A stretch of DNA of 64,000 bases, from positions 756,208 through 820,207 of the forward strand of contig NW_015971545.1 of NCBI RefSeq assembly GCF_000182565.1, read 5' to 3'. The notes below the pieces were generated by a model, which was not told the DNA's origin, did not search any database, and was given only the letters and a program-made list of their open reading frames with translations. Both the position numbers and the translations under genes were made by a program. The DNA comes from Spizellomyces punctatus DAOM BR117. Lineage: Eukaryota; Chytridiomycota; Chytridiomycetes; Spizellomycetales; Spizellomycetaceae. Shown here piece by piece: positions 40,313 to 51,284 of the stretch (its first letter is position 1; the number at the start of each line of letters is the position of its first letter).

Positions 40313-41375
40313 ATGCTCGCTTCCCCATCCTTCCACCGCAGCACCTCTGCATCCTCGTCCTCATCCTCAGATCTTCCTCTCAACACAACCCTGCTCGATC
40401 CAGCAGACAACGTTTATCTCGACAGCAGCGGCCAACTATGGCGCAAATCTCCAACCGGTCCAGCTGATCTTCTGTCCCCCTCCGAAGCGGAAACAGTCCG
40501 CAACGCACTGCGAAAGAAAATGCTAGGAAATATTCTTCGCGACGTTGAGCGATATGACTTGTTGATTGGACCTGGATTTCCTGGTGCTGGACCAGCTCTA
40601 GCCGTAGAACCAGACCAATCTTTGTCTATGACTCCATTCCAATCTCACCCGCTCGAATCCCCACAACCATCCCCAACAGACTTGACCCCCGATTACCTAG
40701 ATCATCTCCTAACCCTTACGCCCTCCCAACTAATGCACGAATTCCGCCATGTACCATCCATCGGCACTCTCTTGGAGCGCGTTCTGCCGTCCCGTCCAAC
40801 GGCATTTGTCGTGAAGAACGTTGTATCGTTGGCAGTTAAGGGGCTACCACGCTTCATGAGACGTTGGGTTCCGAAACTGAATAAGGATGACACAGAGGAG
40901 GCTATTTTGAGAAGACGATTGATGGAGCTGCGAAATTTGATTTTGAGAAATGGGGTTGGGGGGAAGGAAGATAGATATTCAATGTGAGTGAGCCGACTTT
41001 GTACTCGTAACGTTGATCATATCCGTTTTCTAACATTGCGTATTCACCAGACCAGAAAACCCATCCCTCGCACCTCCACCCCCTCCTCCGCCTCCACCAC
41101 CCCCACCACCGCCGCAAACACCGTCATGTAAACCACCTCGCCCACCAAGCACCCCACCATCCTCCAAAAAGTCACCCAGTTACCCAACTCTTACCCACGA
41201 GCTCCAATCACATCCCCCGGCCCTCCGAACTATCCCCGGCCTTCAACGTACTCCTGGGGGCACGCCTCTTCGCCGCATGTCGCCAACCAAACACCAAATT
41301 ATTACCGTAGAAGATGTACTTCATGCGGCTTTGAGAAAGAAGTTTGGGAATATTCGAGAGGATGACGATTGGTGA
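40313..41375 (+). CDS. proline-rich protein with MTFR-like C-terminus
   Basis: Exons 40313-40983 and 41051-41375 (67-bp intron); 331 residues from ATG 40313. Residues 1-20 are Ser-rich; 30-70 hold VYLDSSGQLWRKSPTG; 150-220 are helical and basic. Exon 2 starts with a run of 14 or so prolines, then LQRTPGGTPLRR and ITVEDVLHAALRKKFGNI. The order polyproline, R-(S/T)-PGGTP-x-R, then AL-x-KKF resembles the C-terminus of mitochondrial fission regulators (MTFR). The match is short, so assignment is tentative. A poly-T run follows the stop (41376-41394). Confidence 0.6.
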
Positions 41376-41768
41376 TTTTTTTTTTTTTTTTTTGGTGTAT
41401 CATATTATCAAAAGAGAAATTGTCAAAAGATGTACAATCTCTTTCAAAGAGCGGCATGAATGGAGAAACCGAAAAAGGCTGCTATGAATTACTTCGAAGG
41501 TGGTTATGGTGTCATATTGCTAGGCTCTGAATGGGATTTATGTTTTCATGCAGAATGGAGCACCGATCAGACTAGCAAAAGATAGTGTGTACAGGACATG
41601 ATGTTAACCATGAATTCACCAGTAAGGACAAGAAGAATTGCAAAGAGGAAGAGGATCCAGAATTGTTCTATTTACATCAGTGAAATCTATACAAGTGCTA
41701 TGCAATTGACGCTACCTACCCTATCTAACTGTGCAAAATACCAGCCCACGCACACGACCACGGCCACA
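41376..41768. other. intergenic between convergent genes, 393 bp
   Basis: Shared 3' flank of the MTFR-like and HAM1-like genes; a 20-bp T run at its left end. No gene seen. Confidence 0.4.
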
Positions 41769-44355
41769 CTAACCACCTCCCAAAATGCTTTCCAGAATAT
41801 CTGCAATTTTCTTCTCCAACTCCCGTTCCGCAGCCCTGCAAACTGCCTTTCTAATTAGTGGCGCCAAGAGTCTTCCCATGGGACCATGTAAAGTGAGTTC
41901 AGCGTGTGAAGGAGGAATCGTTGCTTTGATTTTCATGGCAGCCGTGTGGGTGGCCGTTGGTGGTGCATAACGGATGTATAGGGATAAACCTGGGCCACCA
42001 ACCTGAAGTAACATTTATGATTAAAATGAGAAATGAAAGCTCAGTTGACGATGAATGCATAACGTACCACCCCATCGACACTGCCAGACCATGTCCAAGG
42101 CAGAATACGAGTCAAGAAACTTCCAGACGATGGATATCCCTCAGCACCTTTCTTGGCGGGAACAGAGGCAACAACGCATCTGACTCCCTCAAATTTGACC
42201 TGCGTCCCCTTCACCAACGCATCTATTTCCGGCCTCGCGTTGTGATGGCCATCGCTGCCTAACCCAGTGGTACTTTGCTCCACTTGTCCCCATCGAACAC
42301 CGACCCGCACATCAGCCGGGCAAAGGTTAGCTGTGGCGACTATAATGGGATCCAAAACAGTGACTTCGATTCCCCTGGCTGTGAAGGTAAAGGGTGGCAC
42401 TGGAATGTACTTGTATCGCATTAACAGGCTCGGAAGGACGGCATTTTTAAAGTCTTTATGAAGGGCAGTGAGGTGACGATGCCGGGATGATAGTGACCTG
42501 AAGATGGTTGAGACGGCGAAGACGAGTTAAAAGGTACTCTGATGCATGCTCACCCCTTTCCAAAGACGGCGGACCATAACCGATCCGTCCAAAGAGCGAC
42601 TTCCTTTCTGTACTCATCCTTCCTAAATCCCATCACAATCTTATGCAATTCACAAGCGAACTCTTTCCCGTCGGGGTCATTCAACACTTGGCGTACAGCT
42701 TTAACAATGGATTGTGTATCAGGCACAGATTCATTACTTGCTGGTGTATAAGGATCCGTTCCAGGGGAGACTGTGGAGTCAGCTTCCACAAAAGCGCGGA
42801 GGGTGGTCACGAGAGCTGGGAAGGCTGGAGACTTTCGGAGACGAGAGAAAATGTCAAGCAGCGGGGAAAGCGGCGTGTTCGTGATGCGCTCCATGAGAAT
42901 CTGAATTAACGATTAGACCTGTCCAGAACGTTTGCGTCATGCAACCAAACACATACTTTGACATTCTCTCCAGTGACTTTGAACTTCCTTTCCATCTCAG
43001 CGCTCTTAATCTTTTGCAATTGGCTCTTCCGTCTGCTCACATATCTTTCCCCAAACTGTATCAACCCTGCAATCGCCTGACGATACTTGTCATGGTACCG
43101 TAACTCAGAAACGACTTCTTGGAGTTTAGCATCCAGCTCCGACTCGTCTGCATCCCATTTTGAGCGCAACACCTTTGCGGTAAAGGTAAGGAAGGATCGA
43201 TGGGAACGATGTGATCGAGTGGATCCTGGAGTTGATACTGGAGGTATGTTTGGAACGGGGGGCGCATACTCTGCAGCCGATGCGATGGCAGCATGTGATG
43301 AGCTTTGGGACGTGCGGTGGAAAGTTGGCGTTGATAGTTGAAGAGGTCGGTTGTAATGAATTGCAGAGCTAACTACAGAGTCGACTAATGGATTCCGCTT
43401 CAAAACATTCTCAATGGGTTCGCCACTGATCTCTCCAACCAGATTCGTTGGCGCCTCGAAAAACTCATCTTCGTCCGACACTGGGGAAGGTAGTTCGTAG
43501 CGGCGTGCTGGACTATGATGATCAGCAACTATTCCTTCATCCGACACTGTCACACTGGAAATATCGTCCTTCCTGTCGTTCATCTCGTCGGCGCCCTTCT
43601 GAATGATCTCGGTAACGCAGGCGTGAAGAACCTCGGAAAGGTCCAACAGAAGCAAACGGAAATGTCCACTTGTAAGCAACAGTGCGAATATAGTACGTAC
43701 ATGTTGAAGAGCTACAAAGATAGGTGAGCGATCAAAGAGCAAGCCACGGATTATTCAATCACCTACCTTCTCTTCCAGGGTGCTCCTCCTTTACTACCGA
43801 ATTTCGTCGTAGTTCTCGGCTTCGCCTAGATATCAAGCGCCTTCTGTTGTCCCACATCTGTCTTAACCTTTTTCTTTTGGATAACGAGCCGGCAGAAAAC
43901 AAGCTCTCAGGCCGGTCATGCCCCGGGCGCGCAGAGCTCCTAGTATCAACGCTGCACCGCAACGTTTCAGATTCCACCACTGCAATTGTCTCGTTCAATA
44001 AGTCCTTTCCCAGCTCCTTTATCATCTCCAAACACGTCCTCAATAAATCATCTCTAGTCTTTTCTGCAAAATACTTGCGTAAAGCGACCAACAGGCCCCT
44101 ACACTGGACTACAACTCGCTTCCCACCAGGGCTCACAGTCTCTGGGATGTCAGTCAACGTCGAGTGGAAGCGTGCTAAGAGGCCATCCACTTCTACATAC
44201 GGAGGTAACGTTCGCCCTCGGTACATTTGAAGGAGGGTTTCGAGAGGGCCCCATGCTTGCGCTGCAATGGCAACACCCTGCTCATGAGGTGGGAGCGATG
44301 TTTCCCGGACAGCGTAGCGAGCCCTTCTCCTGGAGGACTTTTTGAGGAGGTGCAT
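41769..44355 (-). CDS. HAM1/TULIP-like lipid-binding protein
   Basis: Exons 44355-43767, 43711-42957, 42900-42554, 42497-42068, 42002-41769; 784 residues, phases consistent. The N-terminal 190 residues are helical (LLARFHSTLTDIPETVSPGGKRVV..CRGLLVALRKYF). A 120-residue Ser/Pro-rich linker follows, then helices, and a C-terminal beta-rich region (YKYIPVPPFTFTARGIEVTVLDPIIVATANLCPADVRVGV; GGPGLSLYIRYAPP; ELTLHGPMGRLLAPLIRKAV). The last part resembles the BPI/TULIP-type C-terminal domain of fungal HAM1-like proteins, which carry lipids between membranes. The family call is from pattern and domain order only. Confidence 0.65.
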
Positions 44356-45055
44356 GTGCCAGCGTGTCCGCCGTCTTCACTAGTATAAAACGTATACAAA
44401 TTGCATAGAAGGTAACTTATTGACAAGACTGGCCTTGCCTTTCAAAATTCCGACGTTCCTGCCCAGCCACATATTACGTTTCATATCACGTGACATGCGA
44501 TATTCGATATTCCAAAAATAAATACCCCGCAAAGTTTTAGGGCAGTCAACAATCCAGTTACGAAAACGAGATTCAGGAATACATGGCATCAACGCAATTG
44601 GGGTGTGCTCTGAACTGATACAATTTCACCCAATTTCTATGAATGTAGCATTCTTTCTTGACATGATCGTTGAAGCCGAATATGTCATATTGATCAGACA
44701 ACATTGTCCTGCCATCCGTTTGTTGCGTCAAAATTCCATAGCATTAGCTCATGTACGTTATCAAAGTAATGCAATCTTTTGCATGACGGTTGTAACTTCG
44801 GAACCAGTTGACCCGGAATATCGGCATCCACCCATTCGGAACGTTTGGTTTCAGTTGGAACCATGGTAAACACCTGTTTTAACATCAAAAGCGCGGCGTT
44901 TCTAATGCCGGGGAGCGACGGTGAGACAAACATTTCGATCGGCTGAAATTTCGATTTCAAATCCTTCATGACGATGAATGCTTTAAAAGGTCGTCGATTC
45001 TCGTTGCCCTTCCCTCCTACCCATGCATCGTATCTTCCATTCACAAAAGTTCAAA
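44356..45055. promoter_or_regulatory. divergent promoter region, 700 bp
   Basis: Between the leftward HAM1-like gene and the rightward Old Yellow Enzyme gene. No specific motif assigned. Confidence 0.35.
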
Positions 45056-46506
45056 ATGTCACTTTTATTCTCTCCCATCCAAGTCGGCGATATGCAGCTG
45101 AAGCACCGTGTCGTCATGGGGCCGATGACGAGGTCCAGATCGCCTGGAGTATGTATTTCCGTTTAGATCTTCTTACTTTTCGTTGACAATCTCCTAACAT
45201 GAAACTCTTTAAAGGAAGTTGCCAATGACTTGAATGCAGAGTACTACGCACAGGTTGGTTTGTCTGCAAAGCAAGCAAAATTGAATATATGCGTTCTCAT
45301 ACATGGGAATGACACTCCAGCGGGCCACTGACGGCGGGCTCATCATTAGCGAAGGAACCAGCTGCTCTGTTACGGCAAAAGGATGTATGTTCTGATTCAA
45401 GACTTTTGCTTGTGAACGCTGGTCACGTGCTTATGCCCTTTGCAGATGAACATGTCCCTGCTTGTCTTACGGAAGAACAAGCCAAGGGATGGAAGAAATC
45501 CACGGATGCCGTTCATGCAAAGGGTGGATACATTTACGCGCAACTCTGGTAGGTTCCTGCAAGTCCCATACGATGGTATCGATCAACGACAACTCATTCT
45601 GTACATTAGGCACGTTGGGAGGGCATCCACAGCGAAACTGCAACCAGACAACAAACCTCCTGTCTCAGCGTCTGATCTCCCCACAAAGGGAAAGGACAAG
45701 CCCCGCTCATTGACGGTTGAGGAAATCAAGTTCATTGTCTCTGAATATAAGCTCAGCACTCGCCGTGCCCGTGAGGCCAACTTTGACGGTATTGAGATTC
45801 ACGCTGCCCATGGCTACTTGATCGATCAGTTCCTCCAAACTTCATCCAACAAGCGTACCGATCAATACGGCGGATCCATTGAAAATCGGGCGCGGTTCCT
45901 TTTTGAAGTCCTTGAAGCTTGCTTGTCTGAGCTCCCTGCATCAAAGGTTGCTATCCGGTTGTCACCCTACATGAATGGACAGGACGTGAGCGACGAGAAC
46001 CCGAAGGCGCTTTTTACATACGTTATCTCCCGATTGGCCAAATACAAGTTGTCATGTAAGAGCACTGGAGCATCTCTGTTGTTGTAAAAGAAGCAAGCCT
46101 AATCATTACCATATCTATAGACGTCCAACTTACAGAACCCGTGTGGGGAGCATGGAAACCTGGTCCTCCCCACTCCCAATCCAAACTCAACGAATTCGCT
46201 GGTCTCCTTCAATCCCCCACCAAGCTCATCCTTACCGGCGGTTACACACTTGAGACCGCTGAACAGGCCCTTCAAGAAGGTCGAGGGGATTTGATCGGTT
46301 TCGCCCGTCCCTTCATTACCAATCCCGATTTCGTGGACCGATTGCGCAATGCTTATGAATTGACTCCTTACCAGGATTTTAAAAAGTACTATGGTGGCGG
46401 TGCGGAGCAGTACACCGATTGGGAGGACTATGTGACTTTGGAGGCCAAGAGGAAGAAGGAAAAGAGTGGGCAGGAGCAGGCTGGTGCTGGTGCATCGCAT
46501 CTATAG
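45056..46506 (+). CDS. Old Yellow Enzyme family NADPH:flavin oxidoreductase
   Basis: Six exons: 45056-45148, 45215-45253, 45321-45384, 45446-45548, 45610-46055, 46121-46506; 376 residues. Seen: LFSPIQVGDMQLKHRVVMGPMTRSRS (FMN site), GLIISEGT, AKGGYIYAQLWHVGRAS, the proton-donor/substrate motif FDGIEIHAAHGYLIDQFLQTSSNKRTDQYGGSIENRARF, RLSPY and FARPFITNPDFVDRL. The His-x-x-His pair replaces the His-x-x-Asn of yeast OYE, as in plant OPRs. It reduces activated C=C bonds using NADPH and FMN. Confidence 0.93.
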
Positions 46507-47408
46507 GCGATCGTAGAGCTACTTAGAGAAATCTGATGATATGTTTCCAATGATATTTTTTATATATTTGAAACCTGCACACAGCATAATATTTTACGAA
46601 GTAGTTCAATCCACAGTCAACCACGATGCTTTGGTTAGAATCCACATGGGCTAAATCTAGTAGGCTCGCTCATACCAAACACAATTCCAATCGCGGATTA
46701 CTAGCTTCTGTTGTTTGGACTTGGGTTGGGGGTCCTGCTCAATAATAACTTGAGAAGGAATGAAAAACCTGCCAAAAGATGTATTGAATCGGGGCTGCAT
46801 GGCCAACCAAATGCAGTACAAGTTAGATTTCATGGCATTTAAGAACACTCTATCCATCCACGTGAAGGTAGTGCATTACTCAATTAGGCGTCCAAAGAAG
46901 CGACATCGAGGAGATCCGTGGAGGTCATCGAAAAAGTGATGCAGCTTATCAATCGATTGATGAACAGAGGGACTGATCGCAATTATCATTGTTAGCCGCG
47001 ATCATTCGAGGAAAGCTGTGGAGCACGAAAAATCCGGCGTGTCATAACTCTTACCCACGTATAGTCTTCATCTAATGCCTAATGCATTGTTTCTGCATCA
47101 CATGCGGGATTGGATTCTGTTTAATCGGACTATGGTGAAGCAAACCATCTAAAGAAACGGGAGATTTATTCACGAAATCCACATAAATTCTAATCCTGCT
47201 TGTTTGCAAAAGGGATCGTGAGGGAGCCGAACAGATGGCCAAAATAAGTGATAGAACGCCAAAACGGGTCTCGATGCTGTTAATGACAGCAACGCATGTC
47301 ATGACATGGCAAACGTCACAAGTGGACCCCAATGACTGGAAGCTTCACTGAAGACATCGTACAAAGAAGAGTAGCTTCGCGAAGGTAATTGTGTTTCTTC
47401 CAATCCTG
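46507..47408. other. intergenic, 900 bp, no gene seen
   Basis: Short frames on both strands lack coding character or conserved pattern. Confidence 0.45.
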
Positions 47409-48218
47409 ATGAATTTCTCATTGTACAGAACGGTACAATCCTTTCTAACACACCCAGAGCATTATTGTCCCCTATACATGAACGGTCAGACCAACGAAGC
47501 AGAAAAAAAGCCGCAAGACATGAAAGCAACTTCACCTGTACCGACTCAATTGGTTCGCATTCGACCGTATTCCACCGCCGTTCGAGTTCCTAGAAAGAAT
47601 CTTGAGCGTAGCGGTTACTTTCGAGCGCATGCGGATTTTGCTCAACAAGCCGACGGAGAGCAGCCCCCCATTAAAGACATTGAAGTTAAACCGCCGGATT
47701 CACTAAGAGTCCTTGATTGCCTTGCGTACCTCTCCGGCCACAAACTTCCAGCTTATTGCTTTGAAGGAAGTAACTGGATGAGCATGCTGAGGAATGCTGA
47801 CTATCTGCAAATTGATGAGCTTTTGACCATGTGTTATCAGAGGTATGACTGGAGACTGCGAGCTCCAAGCAGCTTACATTGAATTAAAACAACAGATTAC
47901 AGCTTCTGGAACGAATGGAAGACAACAATCAAAAACCCTAGTTTCAAACACACTACGATTCCTATTATCCATATTGAGAAAATTCTGGATATCAAAACTA
48001 ATCCGTCCTCTATCGAGAAGGCAGAGGTAATGCTCGAATGGGCCAACGCGCCCAACTTTCGTGACCAGGAGCCTATATACAAGCTTGTTCGAAATCACTG
48101 TACCGATGCGACATGGACTCGAATGGGTGTGCGCACTCTTGCTCAACGCTTCAAGGATACGCTTACTCAAATTGTACCAGCGGATACATGGTTGCAAATG
48201 GTGCTGAAGAGAGAATAA
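47409..48218 (+). CDS. BTB/POZ-domain protein
   Basis: Exons 47409-47842 and 47903-48218 (60-bp intron; AGC split); 249 residues. ATGs at 47478 and 47520 are alternative starts. Residues about 45-145 form a BTB domain: VRVPRKNLERSGYFRAHADF corresponds to the dimer-face helices, and SLRVLDCLAYLSGHKLPAYCFEG..WMSMLRNADYLQIDELLTMCYQ is the typical second half. The C-terminal 100 residues have no known motif. BTB proteins dimerise and often act as CUL3 ligase adaptors; the small size suggests a stand-alone BTB or KCTD-like adaptor. Confidence 0.75.
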
Positions 48219-48793
48219 TACTTAGGAGTATAGGAAGTCCGTGTTCTCCCTCATACCATCGAAACTACCGCAAGCTAACATCTTGAATCCTCTACTCAGG
48301 ATCAATTGTGTTCGCGAAACATATTGCTTGTTGGATGAGAGATTGGGATGAGAGGATATGGTGACATGAGCCCGATTAACTGGTTATGGAGCACTTGAGC
48401 GATGGAAATGGAAATGGAGACATATGCTTTTTGCAGGAACGATATAACATTGCGGCTGATTACATGATGGAGTTGTAAAGCAAATAGCATCTTCCAATAG
48501 CAAGATTGAATGTAATGTAAACAAAAGATAATCTCATGCTAGCCGCTGACCCCCACGGCCTTTCAAGGATTGTTTATGCCCATTTACTGCGGGTCGCAAC
48601 AAACGCCAGCGACGGATTGAGGCGTGGCCGCGTGGGGGCGTGACGTGAGCACTGCCGCCAGCGATCATTGCTATAGCAACAGTCCATCTGTATCGCGGAT
48701 TGCTCAGCCACGAGGAAAGGAAGTGAATGGTTATTTATTCAAGGGTAGGTAGTCCACCTCCTCCTTCACGGGCTGTCCTGCGATAACTTCAAA
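48219..48793. other. intergenic, 575 bp, no gene seen
   Basis: Contains the promoter of the beta-propeller gene. No coding signal. Confidence 0.4.
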
Positions 48794-50911
48794 ATGGATA
48801 GCAAGACGTCAGTTATCCCTGTTGCGTGCGTTGTGTACAGAAGCTCGGGTTCAGGGACAGTAGTTGTCTTGTGGTTGCCTGGACCCTTCACCATCGCCGA
48901 TGTGAGGTCCTCCCTGAAACGAAGTGCTGGGGTCAATAGTATGAAGGGAATGGATTTGTACCGAGTCGCTCAACCCTCTGTACCCATTACGGCTACCAAG
49001 GTACTGGATGGGGTATTTAAAGACGACGCATTCCGACGAGAAGGTGCCATTATACGCTTGGCCGACGATTACGCAACATTATCGAGTGTCTTTCAGGGCA
49101 GCGTAGCTAACCAAGACGCCCAGGATGCCGATCTTTTGGTGAATATGATTGCGGTTGTACTTGATGAGCCTCGTCCTGAAAATGACGCCGACGAATATGC
49201 GTCTGCCGCACCACCACCTGCATACGACGATCCTTCGCATGTGTCCTCGTTCGAGACATCGTCCTCTACCGCATACGCCCCAATTTCCTCGTCATCGCAT
49301 CTATCGACTTCAATTCCACAACAGTTTCCCATAGCTGGGGCTGCTCATTTGTCATCGCAACCCGGCCAATATGTGCATGCACATGCATCTTACCAAGGAT
49401 TATCAGAAGGTTCTACCAGCGTGCAATCCGTTGAGACTCCCCACAGAGCATCCTACGCACCTTCTCCATCGCCGGTGCCTTTGCGTATCCAGTCAGCCCA
49501 AGGAGCATCATACGCGCCTTCTCCATCGCCGATCCCTTTGCACGTGCAGCACATGCAGTCAAGCCAGAGATTTTCGCAGCTCTCCTCAATAGCTTCACCG
49601 ACTCCATCAAACGTAGCCTCCAATCGCTCTTCGTACGTTCCTTCGTCCAACTATGAACTACGGGACGAGGTAACGGTCGTTGAGCCTGAGCGGGTATTAC
49701 CGGTTGTGGTACAGCCAAATATTCCACCAAAAGACACGTCTGCTGCATATGCAATCAAAGAAGTCTCGCCCACCAAATCAAACAAGAAGAAAATTACGTT
49801 GATAGCAGTTATTCTGTTGCTTGTGGTGGCGATAGCCCTACTAGTACCGGGACTCCTGGGCAAGTTCAGCAAGTCCTCATCGGAATCGAACGATACCGCT
49901 CCGAAAAGTGGGCTATTTAGCTTTGGAGCTGTAGAAGCAGTGGGCATCGCGGATGGGATCGCTAATGAAGATTCAGCATTCCTTATGCTGAGTCAGGATG
50001 ATAAGTGGCTGTTCTATCCCTCAAATAACGGACAGGTCATCAGAGCCGACTCCGGAACCGGCAGTGTAGTCTATACATACTCGAGCGCCAACTGCACGAA
50101 GCCAGGAGAATTCAACATGTATACGCCACCGGACTATTCAACCTTCCTCTACACGTGCCATGGAGCAGCGAATCGGACGCAAGTCCTTCAGTTCAACATT
50201 TTAACCGGTGCTTTACTTCGTACGTACAATGCAAACGCAGAAACTGTCTCGGCTCCAACTTTTGCATCCAGTGGATTCCTGTATGCAACAATGTCACGTA
50301 TGGGTACCTTGGTTAATGGATCGCCAGGCTCCATTACCGACATCGTCAAATGGTCTCCGAACAGTCCTGACGTCCGGATCATCTCTCCGCCAGCCAACTT
50401 GAGCGTTCTCGCGGACCAAGTATATTTTCCCCTCAGCGATCCTCGGTACGGTTACATTGGAGTAGACTATGCCGGCGGTGTACCAGGCGTCCTACGTCTA
50501 GATACGCAAACGGATACGTTCTCTTGGGATTACGTGTATACCAGTCCAGAACCACACATGGGGATCAAGGGACTTGCCGTGACGCCCAATGGACGCTACT
50601 TGTATTCAACAGTGGGAACTAGCTCAGTTGTACAGTGGGATATTACTACCAAGCAGATCAGACACTTCTTCAATACGAACCACGGACGGATTACCGGGAT
50701 GGGCACTTCACCCGACTCGAGTACCTTGATCACTTTTGGTACCGATTTTATATTCAGAGCTTGGAGCGTGGAAGATGGGAAGCTTCTTGACAAATATGTT
50801 GTAGGAACAGGCGTGCTTGATTATAGCCTGACGTCTGACGGCCGGACCTTGTACATGGTTACAGCCGATAAGAAGATTTCACGGGTGCATTTGAAAGTCA
50901 AAGGGCAATGA
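48794..50911 (+). CDS. single-pass membrane protein: ubiquitin-like/Crinkler-like N-terminus, Ser/Pro linker, beta-propeller
   Basis: Single exon, 705 residues. Residues 1-115: compact alpha/beta domain (MDLYRVAQPSVPI...GAIIRLADDYATLSSVF...LLVNMIAVVLDEP), which resembles the ubiquitin-like header of Crinkler effectors. 120-330: Ser/Pro/Tyr-rich low complexity with a 60-bp internal duplication (two copies of SYAPSPSP.PL). 332-352: KKITLIAVILLLVVAIALLVPGL, one membrane helix after a KSNKKK stop-transfer-like cluster. 385-705: repeated beta-propeller blades (GKGLAVTPNGRYLYSTVGTSSVVQWDI; GTDFIFRAWSVEDGKLL). With lysines on the N side, the propeller probably faces outside or the lumen. Confidence 0.7.
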   Translation: MDSKTSVIPVACVVYRSSGSGTVVVLWLPGPFTIADVRSSLKRSAGVNSMKGMDLYRVAQPSVPITATKVLDGVFKDDAFRREGAIIRLADDYATLSSVFQGSVANQDAQDADLLVNMIAVVLDEPRPENDADEYASAAPPPAYDDPSHVSSFETSSSTAYAPISSSSHLSTSIPQQFPIAGAAHLSSQPGQYVHAHASYQGLSEGSTSVQSVETPHRASYAPSPSPVPLRIQSAQGASYAPSPSPIPLHVQHMQSSQRFSQLSSIASPTPSNVASNRSSYVPSSNYELRDEVTVVEPERVLPVVVQPNIPPKDTSAAYAIKEVSPTKSNKKKITLIAVILLLVVAIALLVPGLLGKFSKSSSESNDTAPKSGLFSFGAVEAVGIADGIANEDSAFLMLSQDDKWLFYPSNNGQVIRADSGTGSVVYTYSSANCTKPGEFNMYTPPDYSTFLYTCHGAANRTQVLQFNILTGALLRTYNANAETVSAPTFASSGFLYATMSRMGTLVNGSPGSITDIVKWSPNSPDVRIISPPANLSVLADQVYFPLSDPRYGYIGVDYAGGVPGVLRLDTQTDTFSWDYVYTSPEPHMGIKGLAVTPNGRYLYSTVGTSSVVQWDITTKQIRHFFNTNHGRITGMGTSPDSSTLITFGTDFIFRAWSVEDGKLLDKYVVGTGVLDYSLTSDGRTLYMVTADKKISRVHLKVKGQ

Positions 50912-51284
50912 TCTGGATTTGTTGTTTCGGTTTTGGAGGTGGAGATAGATATATGTATATATTTATCGGTCCGTTTGTGCAGCTGGTCTGTAGGAAACTA
51001 GATGAGGGTCTGGCGAGATTGACGGACATTGTTGGCAGTTTTCATATTGTGCAATTTTTATCCTTAAATAGAAACCATGTTAGAGTTCTTTAAATATTTT
51101 GAAAGCAACTCATCACACACTGTGTACACTATTTGAAAGAGTGGATATGGGTGTTCGGCTCCATTAAAGCATGAGGTAGAATTGAGAAATAGGCGAAACC
51201 GTGAATGCGGAACTCCCCAGCGATAATCAGAAAAAAATGGTATTATTAAAAAAAAAAAAAAGGAATTTACACATGGGACGAGTG
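50912..51284. other. intergenic between convergent genes, 373 bp
   Basis: Contains an A-rich run at 51249-51262, the 3' flank of both genes. No gene seen. Confidence 0.4.
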
